A stretch of 58,080 bases of DNA, taken from an uncultured Clostridium sp. (lineage in GTDB: Bacteria; Bacillota; Clostridia; Lachnospirales; Lachnospiraceae). Of the stretch, positions 16,021 through 25,900 are shown piece after piece. The stretch is taken from contig UQMJ01000018.1 in NCBI GenBank assembly GCA_900542035.1, forward strand, positions 1-58,080, read 5' to 3'. The notes beneath the pieces are model-generated. The model had not been told where the DNA came from and did no database searches. It saw nothing but the letters and a program-made list of their open reading frames with translations. Every line of letters starts with the position of its first letter. Within the stretch, counting starts at the first letter, position 1. Position numbers and translations under genes: made by a program.

Positions 16021-16077
16021 AAAGGCAATGGTGTCTTTAAGTTTCATAAGAACTTAAAGGCACCACTGTCTTTTTTT
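16021..16077 (+). promoter_or_regulatory. purC leader: ANTAR hairpin overlapping a long terminator
   Basis: P1 is AAAGGC-AATGGT-GTCTTT (16021-16038), a 6-bp stem with A1 and G4 in the hexaloop, starting 10 bases after the -10 box. The whole of P1 is also the 5' arm of a 23-position stem (16021-16043 with 16051-16073, one mismatch and a few G-T pairs, loop TCATAAG), followed by further T residues to 16077. P1 and the terminator are therefore exclusive. The 3' arm, AAAGGC-ACCACT-GTCTTT, can fold on itself too, but its loop has A at position 4. Confidence 0.82.
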
Positions 16078-16121
16078 GCGTTGAAACATATGGAAAATGA
16101 CGTTGTTGGAGGAGAGCGGAA

Positions 16122-16841
16122 ATGGAAAAATGTGAACAATTATACGAAGGAAAGGCAAAAAAGGTTTTTTTAACGGAGGATCCAGATGTTCTGATTGTTT
16201 CTTATAAAGATGATGCAACGGCTTTTAATGGATTAAAAAAAGGAACCATTACTGGCAAGGGAGCTATCAATAACCGTATGACAAACCTGCTGTTTCAGAA
16301 ATTAGAGAAAGAAGGAATTCCCACCCACTTTATTCAGGAGCTGAATGACAGGGAAACGGCAGTTCGGAGAGTGGAAATTATTCCATTGGAGGTAATTGTA
16401 CGAAATGTGGCCGCCGGAAGCTTTTCGAAACGGCTGGGAATAGAGGAAGGAACCGAACTGGCTGAGCCAACCCTTGAGTTTTCCTATAAAAATGATGAAC
16501 TGGGCGATCCGCTGATTAATTCCTACTATGCAAAAGCGCTTCAGCTTGCAACAGAACAGGAGATAGAGAAGATTCGAACATATTCCTTTCAGATAAATGA
16601 AGTTTTGAAACGGGAATATAAAGCAGCCGGCCTTCGTCTGATTGACTTTAAGATCGAGTTCGGACGATTCCACAATCAGGTTATCCTTGCCGATGAAATT
16701 TCTCCGGATACCTGCCGGTTATGGGATGCAGAAAGCGGAGAAAAGATGGATAAAGACCGCTTCCGCAGGGACTTAGGGAATGTAGAAGACGCATACATCC
16801 AGGTGGCCAGACGTCTGGGGTTAGAAACAGAGAGCAACTAG
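16122..16841 (+). CDS. purC: Phosphoribosylaminoimidazole-succinocarboxamide synthase (SAICAR synthetase)
   Basis: 239 residues, standard length. It joins aspartate to CAIR with ATP in purine synthesis. Recognised by the start YEGKAKKVF, SYKDDATAFNG, the EVIVRNVAAGSF segment, and IDFKIEFG ... LADEISPDTCRLWD near the C terminus. GGAGGAGAG precedes the ATG. It is the first gene of the operon behind the ANTAR leader; the other purine genes except purF are not present. PurC itself does not use glutamine, so its place at the head of an amidotransferase operon is unusual; its amine donor is aspartate. Confidence 0.96.
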   Translation: MEKCEQLYEGKAKKVFLTEDPDVLIVSYKDDATAFNGLKKGTITGKGAINNRMTNLLFQKLEKEGIPTHFIQELNDRETAVRRVEIIPLEVIVRNVAAGSFSKRLGIEEGTELAEPTLEFSYKNDELGDPLINSYYAKALQLATEQEIEKIRTYSFQINEVLKREYKAAGLRLIDFKIEFGRFHNQVILADEISPDTCRLWDAESGEKMDKDRFRRDLGNVEDAYIQVARRLGLETESN

Positions 16842-16882
16842 AAGCATTGGATGGCATTCGCAGGATTGAGGAAATAGAAATT

Positions 16883-18496
16883 ATGACAAAATATATATTT
16901 GTAACCGGAGGCGTGGTATCTGGACTGGGAAAGGGAATCACGGCGGCCTCTCTGGGACGGCTTTTGAAAGCGAGAGGGTTAAAGGTGGCGGCTCAGAAGC
17001 TGGATCCATATATCAATGTCGATCCTGGAACCATGAGCCCCTATCAGCATGGAGAAGTATATGTAACAGAAGACGGGGCGGAGACGGATCTGGATCTGGG
17101 GCATTATGAAAGATTCATTGATGAAGATTTGAACCAATATTCCAATCTGACGACAGGAAAGGTTTACTGGAATGTATTAAATAAAGAACGAAGGGGAGAG
17201 TATCTGGGCTCTACCGTTCAGGTAATCCCCCATATTACCAATGAAATTAAGGAATTTGTGTACCGTGTAGGGAAAAAGACGGATGCAGATGTGGTAATTA
17301 CGGAAATTGGAGGAACGATTGGCGACATGGAATCCCAGCCGTTTTTAGAAGCAGTACGCCAGATTTCCCTGGAAATCGGCAGGGAAAACAGCCTGTTTAT
17401 CCATGTGACATTAGTTCCGTATCTGAGCGGATCGGAAGAGCACAAGTCCAAGCCAACCCAGCACTCGGTTAAAGAACTGAGGGGAATGGGCATCAATCCC
17501 AATATTATTGTGCTGCGTTCAGACAGACCGCTGGAGGAATCTATTTTCCAGAAAATTTCCTTGTTCTGCAATGTAAAAGAGGACTGCGTGATAGAGAACA
17601 GGACGCTGTCCAATCTCTATGAAGCTCCGCTGATGCTGGAACAGTCCGGCTTTTCCGATGTGGTATGCAGAGAACTTCACATTGAGGCGCCCAAACCGGA
17701 TCTGAGAGAGTGGGAAGAGATGGTAAAACGGATCCACAACCGCTCGGAAGAAGTTCACATTGGCCTGGTGGGAAAGTATGTAAAGCTTCATGACGCATAT
17801 TTGTCTGTGGCAGAAGCAATGAATCATGCAGGATATGCCCAGAACGCATTTGTAAACATTCACTGGATTGATTCGGAAACCATCACAAGAGAAACCGTAA
17901 ATGATATTCTGAACGATCTGGATGGAATCATTGTTCCAGGCGGCTTTGGAAACCGCGGCATCGAAGGAATGATCCTGTCTGCAAAATATGCCCGTGAAAA
18001 CGGGATACCTTATTTTGGCATCTGTTTGGGAATGCAGATTGCCGTTATCGAATTTGCCAGGGATGTTTTAGGACTTGAGGATGCTCACTCAGGAGAATTT
18101 GACGAACAGTGCGTTCACAAGGTCATTGATTTTATGTCGGGACAGAGTGAGAAAATCGATAAAGGCGGTACCCTGCGTCTGGGAAGTTATCCCTGCAGCA
18201 TTAAAGCAGGGACAAAAATGGAGGTATGTTATGGCGTTTCCCTGATCCATGAACGCCATCGCCATCGTTATGAGCTGAATAACCAATATCGGAAAGAAAT
18301 GGAAGAAGCAGGGCTTGTAATAAGCGGCACTTCTCCGGACGGCAGACTGGCAGAAGCCATAGAATTGCCGGAACATCCGTTTTTTGTAGGAGTACAGTTT
18401 CATCCGGAATTTAAGAGCCGGCCAAATCAGCCGCATCCGCTGTTTCAAGGATTCATTTCAGCTTCATTAAACCAGTCAAATAGAAAAGGGGAATAA
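16883..18496 (+). CDS. pyrG: CTP synthase
   Basis: 537 residues from the ATG at 16883 (the frame extends to 16847 but family members begin at MTKYIFVTGG). The synthetase half carries the P-loop-like GGVVSGLGKGI and LDPYINVDPGTMSP; the C-terminal class I glutaminase has FGICLGMQ with C381, and the HPEF motif near the end. It converts UTP plus glutamine and ATP to CTP. It follows purC by 41 bases, and glmS starts 4 bases after its stop, so it is in the same transcript. First of four consecutive glutamine-dependent enzymes in this operon. Confidence 0.97.
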   Translation: MTKYIFVTGGVVSGLGKGITAASLGRLLKARGLKVAAQKLDPYINVDPGTMSPYQHGEVYVTEDGAETDLDLGHYERFIDEDLNQYSNLTTGKVYWNVLNKERRGEYLGSTVQVIPHITNEIKEFVYRVGKKTDADVVITEIGGTIGDMESQPFLEAVRQISLEIGRENSLFIHVTLVPYLSGSEEHKSKPTQHSVKELRGMGINPNIIVLRSDRPLEESIFQKISLFCNVKEDCVIENRTLSNLYEAPLMLEQSGFSDVVCRELHIEAPKPDLREWEEMVKRIHNRSEEVHIGLVGKYVKLHDAYLSVAEAMNHAGYAQNAFVNIHWIDSETITRETVNDILNDLDGIIVPGGFGNRGIEGMILSAKYARENGIPYFGICLGMQIAVIEFARDVLGLEDAHSGEFDEQCVHKVIDFMSGQSEKIDKGGTLRLGSYPCSIKAGTKMEVCYGVSLIHERHRHRYELNNQYRKEMEEAGLVISGTSPDGRLAEAIELPEHPFFVGVQFHPEFKSRPNQPHPLFQGFISASLNQSNRKGE

Positions 18497-18500
18497 AAAT

Positions 18501-20339
18501 ATGTGTGGAATTATTGGATATGCAGGAAATACAGAGGCGGTTCCCATATTGCTGGATGGTCTGGAACGGCTGGAATACAGAGGATATGATTCGGCAGGCA
18601 TTGCAATTGTATCAGAGGATGGGAACCTTCAGGTTAAAAAAAGCAAAGGACGCCTTGCTGCTTTGCGGGAGGTACTGGATTCCCAGAGCCCTCTGTCGGG
18701 AAAAATCGGTATTGGCCACACCAGATGGGCCACCCATGGAGAACCCAGCGATACAAACGCACACCCCCATGTAGGGCAGAATGGAAAAATCGCAGTTGTC
18801 CATAATGGAATCATAGAAAATTATCTGGAGATCAAACAGTCTCTGATGCGGAAAGGCGTTGTGTTTACTTCTGATACAGATACAGAAGTAATCGTCCAGC
18901 TTCTGGAATATTACTATAAGAAGAAATCCAATCTGATGGATGCAGTTTATGCAGTATTAAACCGCATTAAAGGCGCATATGCAGTCGGGATTCTCTGCTC
19001 TGATTGTCCGGATCAGATGATCGCAGCAAGAAAAGACGCGCCTTTGCTGATTGGTTACGGAAAGGACGGAAATTACATTGCTTCTGATGTTACCGCACTT
19101 CTTGCCCATACGAGGACGGTAACCTATATGGAAGACGGGGAAGTGGCAGTGCTTACCTCCAACCAGGTTCAGATATTCGACAGGGACTGCTGCCTTCTGG
19201 AAAAAGAAAAGCATTTGATTGAATGGGACGTTTCCGCAGCAGAAAAAGGCGGATATGCCCACTTTATGTTAAAAGAGATTATGGAACAGCCGGAAGCAGT
19301 TCAAAAGACCATTTCTCACAGACTGGCAGATGGGGAGATCGTTCTGGATGAATTAAAAGACGCAGACGATTTGATAAAAGGTATTTCCAGAATTTACCTG
19401 GTTGCCTGCGGATCCGCATATCACGTAGGCGTAGTAGGAAAATATGCATTGGAAAAACTTCTGCACATTCCGGCAGAAGCCTGCCTTGCATCAGAATTCC
19501 GCTACAGCGAACCGGTACTGGGAGAATCGTCCCTTGTCATTGTAATCAGCCAGTCAGGGGAAACACTGGATTCCATGGCGGCGCTTCGGGAAGCAAAGAG
19601 AAAAGGGTCGAAAGTCCTGTCCATTGTAAATGTGATGGGAAGTTCTATAGCAAGAGAATCCGATTATGTGCTTTATACATGGGCAGGGCCGGAAATTGCA
19701 GTAGCAACTACAAAGGCCTATACTACGCAGATGGCTCTTCTTCTGATGCTGGGAGTGTATCTGGCCAAAAAGTTAAATAAAATGGAACAAGAGGACTACG
19801 CGGAAATCGTCAGGGAACTTCAGGTTCTTCCTGAAAAGATAAAAATGGTTGTAAGGGATTTGGATCCTTATCAGAAGGCTGCAGCCAGATATTTTAACCA
19901 TAACAGCGTCTTTTATATTGGCCGTAATCTGGACTATGCGCTGGGACTGGAAGGATCCTTAAAGCTGAAGGAAATTTCCTATATTCATTCAGAATCCTAT
20001 GCAGCAGGGGAATTAAAGCATGGAACCATTTCTTTGATTGAGCCTGGAACCCTGGTAGTAGCGCTGGCAACCTATGAGCCGCTGGCAGAAAAAATGCTGT
20101 CTAATATCGTAGAAGTAAAGTCCAGAGGTGCAGAGGTCCTGGCAATGACGACAGACGGGACAGAAGATTTGATCAAAAGCCAGGCGTCCAGGATATTTGC
20201 CATACCCAGGGTACATTCCCTGCTGCAGTCGGTTCTAGGCGTAATTCCGCTGCAGCTGTTTGCCTATTATGTTGCGCTGAACCGAGGATGCGATATTGAC
20301 AAACCGCGAAATCTGGCAAAATCAGTTACAGTAGAATAA
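18501..20339 (+). CDS. glmS: Glutamine-fructose-6-phosphate aminotransferase (isomerizing)
   Basis: 612 residues, typical. It makes glucosamine 6-phosphate, the entry to peptidoglycan amino sugars. The start MCGIIGYAG exposes C2 as the glutaminase nucleophile; GHTRWATHG and VHNGIIENY belong to the amidotransferase domain. Two SIS sugar-isomerase domains follow (VACGSAYH and ISQSGETLDS in the first), and the C terminus ends in the conserved KSVTVE. The gene is closely packed between pyrG (4 bases) and purF (27 bases). There is no room for a glmS ribozyme upstream, so the usual Bacillus-type control is absent; regulation is likely through the operon leader. Confidence 0.97.
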   Translation: MCGIIGYAGNTEAVPILLDGLERLEYRGYDSAGIAIVSEDGNLQVKKSKGRLAALREVLDSQSPLSGKIGIGHTRWATHGEPSDTNAHPHVGQNGKIAVVHNGIIENYLEIKQSLMRKGVVFTSDTDTEVIVQLLEYYYKKKSNLMDAVYAVLNRIKGAYAVGILCSDCPDQMIAARKDAPLLIGYGKDGNYIASDVTALLAHTRTVTYMEDGEVAVLTSNQVQIFDRDCCLLEKEKHLIEWDVSAAEKGGYAHFMLKEIMEQPEAVQKTISHRLADGEIVLDELKDADDLIKGISRIYLVACGSAYHVGVVGKYALEKLLHIPAEACLASEFRYSEPVLGESSLVIVISQSGETLDSMAALREAKRKGSKVLSIVNVMGSSIARESDYVLYTWAGPEIAVATTKAYTTQMALLLMLGVYLAKKLNKMEQEDYAEIVRELQVLPEKIKMVVRDLDPYQKAAARYFNHNSVFYIGRNLDYALGLEGSLKLKEISYIHSESYAAGELKHGTISLIEPGTLVVALATYEPLAEKMLSNIVEVKSRGAEVLAMTTDGTEDLIKSQASRIFAIPRVHSLLQSVLGVIPLQLFAYYVALNRGCDIDKPRNLAKSVTVE

Positions 20340-20366
20340 GGGAATCGGACAGGAGGAACTGGCAGT

Positions 20367-21800
20367 ATGGCAATTCATGAAGAATGCGGCGTATTTGGAG
20401 TGATGAGTACAAAGAGAGAAAATGTGGCAGAGCTGGCCTATTATGGACTTTATGCCCTGCAGCACAGAGGGCAGGAAAGCTGTGGAATTGTAGTCAATGA
20501 CGACGGGGTATTTTCTTCTTATAAAGATCTGGGACTTGTAAGCGAAGTATTTTCAAAAAGCACGCTGTCCCATTTTCCTGAAGGGACGATGGCTGTCGGC
20601 CATGTAAGATACGGAACGACCGGAGGAAATACAAGGAGTAACTGCCAGCCAATTGAAGTCAATCACCAGAAAGGAAAAATGGCGCTGGCCCACAATGGAA
20701 ATCTGAGCAACGCTTTAGAACTTAGAGACAGGCTGGAGCTGTCAGGAGCCATTTTTCATACGACAAGCGATACGGAAACCATTGCATACATGATTACAAG
20801 AGAACGGTTAAAGACTTCCAGTATTGAGGATGCCGTAAGCAATGCGATGAATTTTCTGGAAGGAGCCTATTCTCTGGTAATGATGTCCTCTGCGAAGATG
20901 ATTGCTGCCCGTGATCCATATGGATTCAGGCCTCTTTGTTATGGAAGAATGCCGGACGGAACATATGTGGCGGCGTCGGAAAGCTGTGCATTAACCGCTA
21001 TTGGCGCAGAATTTATCAGAGACATACGGCCAGGAGAAATTCTGATATTTCATGAAAACGGAGTAGAATCCAGAACGGAGCACTGCGGAAAGCAGAAACA
21101 AAAAACCTGTATTTTTGAATACATCTATTTTGCCAGGCCAGATTCCGTGATAGATGGCGTGTCAGTCCATGAGTCACGGATAAAAGCGGGGAAACTGTTG
21201 GCAGAAACGTATCCGGTAAAAGCGGATATCGTAATCGGGGTTCCGGACAGCGGACTGGACGCAGCCCTGGGCTATGCGGAACAATCCGGTATTCCTTATG
21301 GAATCGGACTGATTAAAAATAAATATATTGGAAGAACGTTTATCTCGCCAGGGCAGAGCGAACGTCTGGATCAGGTCAGGATTAAGCTTTCGCCTGTGAA
21401 AAGCGTCATCAATGGAAAACGGGTGGTACTGATTGACGATTCCATTGTCAGGGGAACCACCAGCAAACGTATTGTAAAGCTTTTGCGGGAGGCAGGCGCT
21501 AAAGAAATCCATATGAGAATTTCTGCCCCTCCATTTCTACATCCCTGCTATTATGGAACGGACATTGATTCCGAAGAAAACCTGATTGCCTGCCGTCACA
21601 GCACAGAAGAGATTGCAGAACTGATTGGAGCAGATTCCCTGGGATATCTGGAGGCAGAGAAATTACACGAATTGATTGGCAGCGGAGATTATTGTGCTGC
21701 CTGTTTTCATGGAAACTATCCAACCAAAATACCGATGGATCTCCGAAAAGACCGATTTGAAAGAAAACTGTCTGAGCGGGATCAGGAAAAGAGGATTTAG
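20367..21800 (+). CDS. purF: Amidophosphoribosyltransferase
   Basis: 477 residues. It performs the first step of purine synthesis, PRPP plus glutamine to phosphoribosylamine. The nucleophile is C7 (EECGVFGV) after a six-residue propeptide. The phosphoribosyltransferase signature is VVLIDDSIVRGTTS. Cys residues in KTCIF, IACRHS and the CAAC pair near the end are placed as in the B. subtilis-type enzyme that carries a [4Fe-4S] cluster. The ribosome site is AGGAGGA. It sits between glmS and carA, away from other purine genes apart from purC at the head of the same operon. Confidence 0.96.
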   Translation: MAIHEECGVFGVMSTKRENVAELAYYGLYALQHRGQESCGIVVNDDGVFSSYKDLGLVSEVFSKSTLSHFPEGTMAVGHVRYGTTGGNTRSNCQPIEVNHQKGKMALAHNGNLSNALELRDRLELSGAIFHTTSDTETIAYMITRERLKTSSIEDAVSNAMNFLEGAYSLVMMSSAKMIAARDPYGFRPLCYGRMPDGTYVAASESCALTAIGAEFIRDIRPGEILIFHENGVESRTEHCGKQKQKTCIFEYIYFARPDSVIDGVSVHESRIKAGKLLAETYPVKADIVIGVPDSGLDAALGYAEQSGIPYGIGLIKNKYIGRTFISPGQSERLDQVRIKLSPVKSVINGKRVVLIDDSIVRGTTSKRIVKLLREAGAKEIHMRISAPPFLHPCYYGTDIDSEENLIACRHSTEEIAELIGADSLGYLEAEKLHELIGSGDYCAACFHGNYPTKIPMDLRKDRFERKLSERDQEKRI

Positions 21801-21803
21801 ACG

Positions 21804-22904
21804 ATGAGAAAATTTGACAGAAAGCTGATTCTGGAAGACGGAAGCGAGTATTATGGATACGGTTTTGGCGCGGAAGATGAGAGAATAACAGAAATCGTAT
21901 TTAATACTGCTCCAGTAGGATATCAGGAAATCCTTTCGGATCCATCTTATACGTACCAGACGGTTGTGATGGCTTATCCCCTGATTGGCAATTATGGGAT
22001 TACAGAAGAGGATTTTGAAACAGAAACTCCGACGATAGGCGGCCTGGCAGTCAGGGATTACAACGATCAGCCATCGAACTTCCGCAGCAAATATTCCTTA
22101 TCTGAAATCATGGAGAAGTACCGGATTACGGGAATTTATGGAATTGATACCAGAAAGCTGGTACGCTCCATCCGCGATCTGGGAAGCAGAAAAGTATTGA
22201 TTACAGATGCAAACACCTCCTTACAGGATGGACTTTCCAAACTGGCATCTTATGAGATACCAAAGAATGCAGTAAAACTGGTAAGCAGAAAAGAGATTCA
22301 GCAGTACCAGATTCCTGGTGGAAACTATCATGTGGCGGCCATTGACTGCGGAATGAAGCAGAATATCATAAGAAGCTTAAACCGCAGAGGCTGCAGCGTG
22401 ACGGTATTTCCCTGGAATATTTCTGCAGAAGAAATAGAACGCATCCATCCAGACGGGATTTTTTTGTCCAACGGGCCTGGAGATCCGGCAGATGTCCAGC
22501 CGGTTATCGATTTGGTAAAAAAGCTGCGGGGAAAATATCCTATTTTTGGAATCTGCCTGGGTCATCAGATTATTTCTCTGGCATATGGAGCAAAGACCTA
22601 TAAACTGAAGTTTGGTCACAGAGGAGGAAACCATCCGGTAAAAAATCTGATAACAGGAAAGATAGAGATGACGTCCCAAAATCATTCTTATGCAGTGGAT
22701 AAAGAGAGTCTTTCGAATACCCGACTGCAGGTAACCCATCTGAATCTTCTGGATCAGACAGTAGAAGGCGTTGCCTGCAGAAACGATGGGGTATTCAGCG
22801 TACAGTACCATCCGGAAAGTGCGCCAGGCCCGCAGGACAGCGGTTATCTGTTTGAACAATTTATAGAAATGATGGAGGAAGCGAAAAATGGCAAAACGAA
22901 CTGA
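21804..22904 (+). CDS. carA: Carbamoyl phosphate synthase small (glutaminase) subunit
   Basis: 366 residues. It hydrolyses glutamine and passes ammonia to CarB for carbamoyl phosphate, which feeds arginine and pyrimidine synthesis. The class I amidotransferase triad is visible: C251 in FGICLGHQ, with the His/Glu pair in YHPES near residue 330; LSNGPGDP precedes. The N-terminal domain has VFNTAPVGYQEILSDPSY. It starts 3 bases after purF and overlaps carB by 17 bases. There is one carAB pair in the window and no pyr or arg genes around it, so it is grouped here by substrate rather than pathway. Confidence 0.96.
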   Translation: MRKFDRKLILEDGSEYYGYGFGAEDERITEIVFNTAPVGYQEILSDPSYTYQTVVMAYPLIGNYGITEEDFETETPTIGGLAVRDYNDQPSNFRSKYSLSEIMEKYRITGIYGIDTRKLVRSIRDLGSRKVLITDANTSLQDGLSKLASYEIPKNAVKLVSRKEIQQYQIPGGNYHVAAIDCGMKQNIIRSLNRRGCSVTVFPWNISAEEIERIHPDGIFLSNGPGDPADVQPVIDLVKKLRGKYPIFGICLGHQIISLAYGAKTYKLKFGHRGGNHPVKNLITGKIEMTSQNHSYAVDKESLSNTRLQVTHLNLLDQTVEGVACRNDGVFSVQYHPESAPGPQDSGYLFEQFIEMMEEAKNGKTN

Positions 22905-25900
22905 TTTGAAAAAAATACTTGTCATTGGATCCGGTCCGATTGTCATTGGCCAGGCAGCAGAATTCGACTATGCAGGAACGCAGGCTTGTTTGGCGCTGAA
23001 AGAAGAAGGATATGAGGTTGTATTGTGCAATTCCAATCCTGCAACTATTATGACCGATACTTCCATTGCAGATAAGGTATATATGGAGCCGCTGACTCTG
23101 GAATATGTGGCCAAGATCGTCCGCCATGAGCGTCCAGATGCCATTGTCCCTGGAATTGGCGGGCAGACGGGGCTGAATCTGGCTATGCAGCTTGAGAAAA
23201 AAGGAATTTTAAAAGAATGCCGCGTGGAGCTTTTGGGAACCAGCAGCGAGAGTATTGAGCAGGCAGAGGACAGGGAACGTTTTAAAGAATTGTGCGAACG
23301 GTTAGGAGAACCGGTACTTCCTTCTGCCATTGCCAATACGGCGGAAGAAGCCGTAAAAGCCGCGGAACGGATTGGCTATCCGGTAGTTCTTAGGCCTGCA
23401 TTTACGCTTGGCGGAACCGGAGGAGGCTTTGCAGATGAGAAAACCGAGCTTCTGGAGCTAATTAAAAATGCGCTGGCTTTATCGCCGGTACATCAGGTAT
23501 TGATTGAAAAAAGTGTAAAGGGTTTTAAAGAAATCGAATACGAGGTAATCCGTGATGCGAACGATACCGCCATTGTGGTCTGCAATATGGAAAATCTGGA
23601 TCCTGTGGGAATCCATACAGGAGATTCGATTGTGGTCTGTCCTTCCCAGACACTAACGAATAAAGAATACCAGATGCTGCGGGACAGCGCTTTGAAAATC
23701 ATCCGCGCCCTTAAGATTGAAGGAGGCTGCAACGTACAGTTTGCACTGGATCCCTATTCTTTTCAGTATTATCTGATTGAGGTAAATCCGAGAGTATCCC
23801 GTTCCTCTGCACTGGCATCCAAAGCAAGCGGGTATCCCATAGCAAGAGTGTCTGCCAAAATTAGTGTAGGAATGACTCTGGATGAGATTATGCTGGTAAA
23901 CACGCCGGCATCTTTTGAACCGGCCCTGGATTACGTGGTAACCAAAATGCCCCGTTTTCCATTTGATAAATTTACAGATGCCAATCAGAAGCTGGGCACA
24001 CAGATGAAAGCGACCGGAGAAGTTATGAGTGTGGGAAGGACCTTTGAGGAAAGCCTGCTGAAAGCAGTCCGCTCTCTGGAAAGAGGGGCGTTTCATCTGT
24101 ATATGGAAAAATTCGAAAAAGAGGATAGGACTGCCTTAATGGAATATATCCGGATTGGGACAGATGACAGAATCTTTGCCATTGCCCAGCTGCTGCGAAT
24201 GGGAGAATCCAGTTCCAATATTTATAAGCAGACGGGGATAGATCCGTTTTTTCTTAACAAAATAGAAAAAATCATAAAGATGGAACAGGAACTAAAGGCG
24301 TCCATTGGAGACCGAGAACTTTTATATCAGGCGAAAAAAGCAGGATTTTCCGACAGGGCAGCTGCAGAACTGTGGAATATGACGGAAGCAGAACTTTACG
24401 AAATGCGAAAAGAGCAGGGGATCGTTCCGGTTTATAAAATGATTGATACCTGTGCATCAGAATTTGAAAGCTATGTTCCATATTTTTATTCCACCTATGA
24501 GGATGAAAATGAATCCATCATAGAAAACAGGAAAAAGATTGTGGTGCTGGGTTCCGGCCCGATCCGCATCGGCCAGGGAGTGGAGTTTGACTATTCAACG
24601 GTTCATGCAGTTAAGACGATTCGGGAAGCCGGATATGAAGCGATTATTATCAATAATAATCCGGAAACGGTGTCTACTGATTATACGACGTCCGATAAGC
24701 TGTATTTTGAACCATTGTGCGTGGAAGATGTGATGAACGTGATTGACATGGAGAAACCGGACGGGGTAATTGCCTCGCTGGGCGGCCAGACAGCCGTCAA
24801 TCTGGCAAAACCGCTGGAAGAAAGAGGAGTCAGGCTGATTGGCACTGGTTGTGAAGCTATCGAGAAAGCGGAGAACAGGGATGCGTTTGAAAAACTCTTA
24901 TCCGAGCTTAACATCCCTCAGCCAAAGGGACAGGCTGTTACCAATATAGAAGATGGAGTCAGGGCAGCAGAAGAAATTGGATATCCGGTACTGGTGCGTC
25001 CAAGCTTTGTCCTTGGAGGCAGAGCCATGCAGATCGTGGCAAAGGAAGAACAGCTGCGCCATTATATAAAAACCGCGGTAGAGATTGATGAGGACAAACC
25101 GGTGCTGGTAGACCAATACATCTGCGGAAAAGAAGTGGAAATCGACGCTGTCTGCGATGGAAGAAATGTATTTGTACCAGGAATTATGGAACTGGTAGAG
25201 CGTACGGGCGTTCATTCCGGCGACTCTATCAGCGTGTATCCTGCATTCAGTATTTCAGAAAAGGTAAAGGAAACGATTCTGGATTATGCAAAAAAACTGG
25301 GGCTTGGAATCGGAATTGTAGGACTTTATAATATCCAGTTCATTGTGGATAAAGAAGAAAATGTATTTATTATTGAAGTGAATCCAAGATCTTCAAGAAC
25401 GGTTCCTTTTTTATCAAAGGCCACAGGCTATCCGCTGGCCGATATTGCTACAAAGGTTATCCTTGGAAGAAGCCTGAACGAACAGGGAATAGACGCGATC
25501 TACCCCAAAGAGAAAACAAGATGGTATGTGAAAGCTCCCGTATTTTCCTTTTCAAAACTTCAGGGCATGGATGCATATCTGTCTCCGGAGATGAAATCAA
25601 CAGGAGAGGCCATCGGATATGATAAGAAGCTTCACAGGGCAATGTATAAGGCTATGATTGCATCGGGCATCCGTGTGCAGAACTATGGAACGGTAATCGT
25701 TACCCTTGCAGATGAAGACAAAAAGGAAGCGATTCCGCTGATTCGCCGTTTTTATGATATGGGATTTAACATAGAAGCCACTTCTTTAACGGCAGAGACG
25801 TTGAAAAAACATGGAATACGTACAAAAACCCTGGGAAAACCGTCGGAAGGCAGCACCGAAATACTGGATGCAATAGGAGCCGGTTATGTCAGTTATGTCA

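Noticed and set aside
18484..18501. glmS ribozyme
   Set aside because: Only four bases separate the pyrG stop and the glmS start, so there is no room for the ribozyme.
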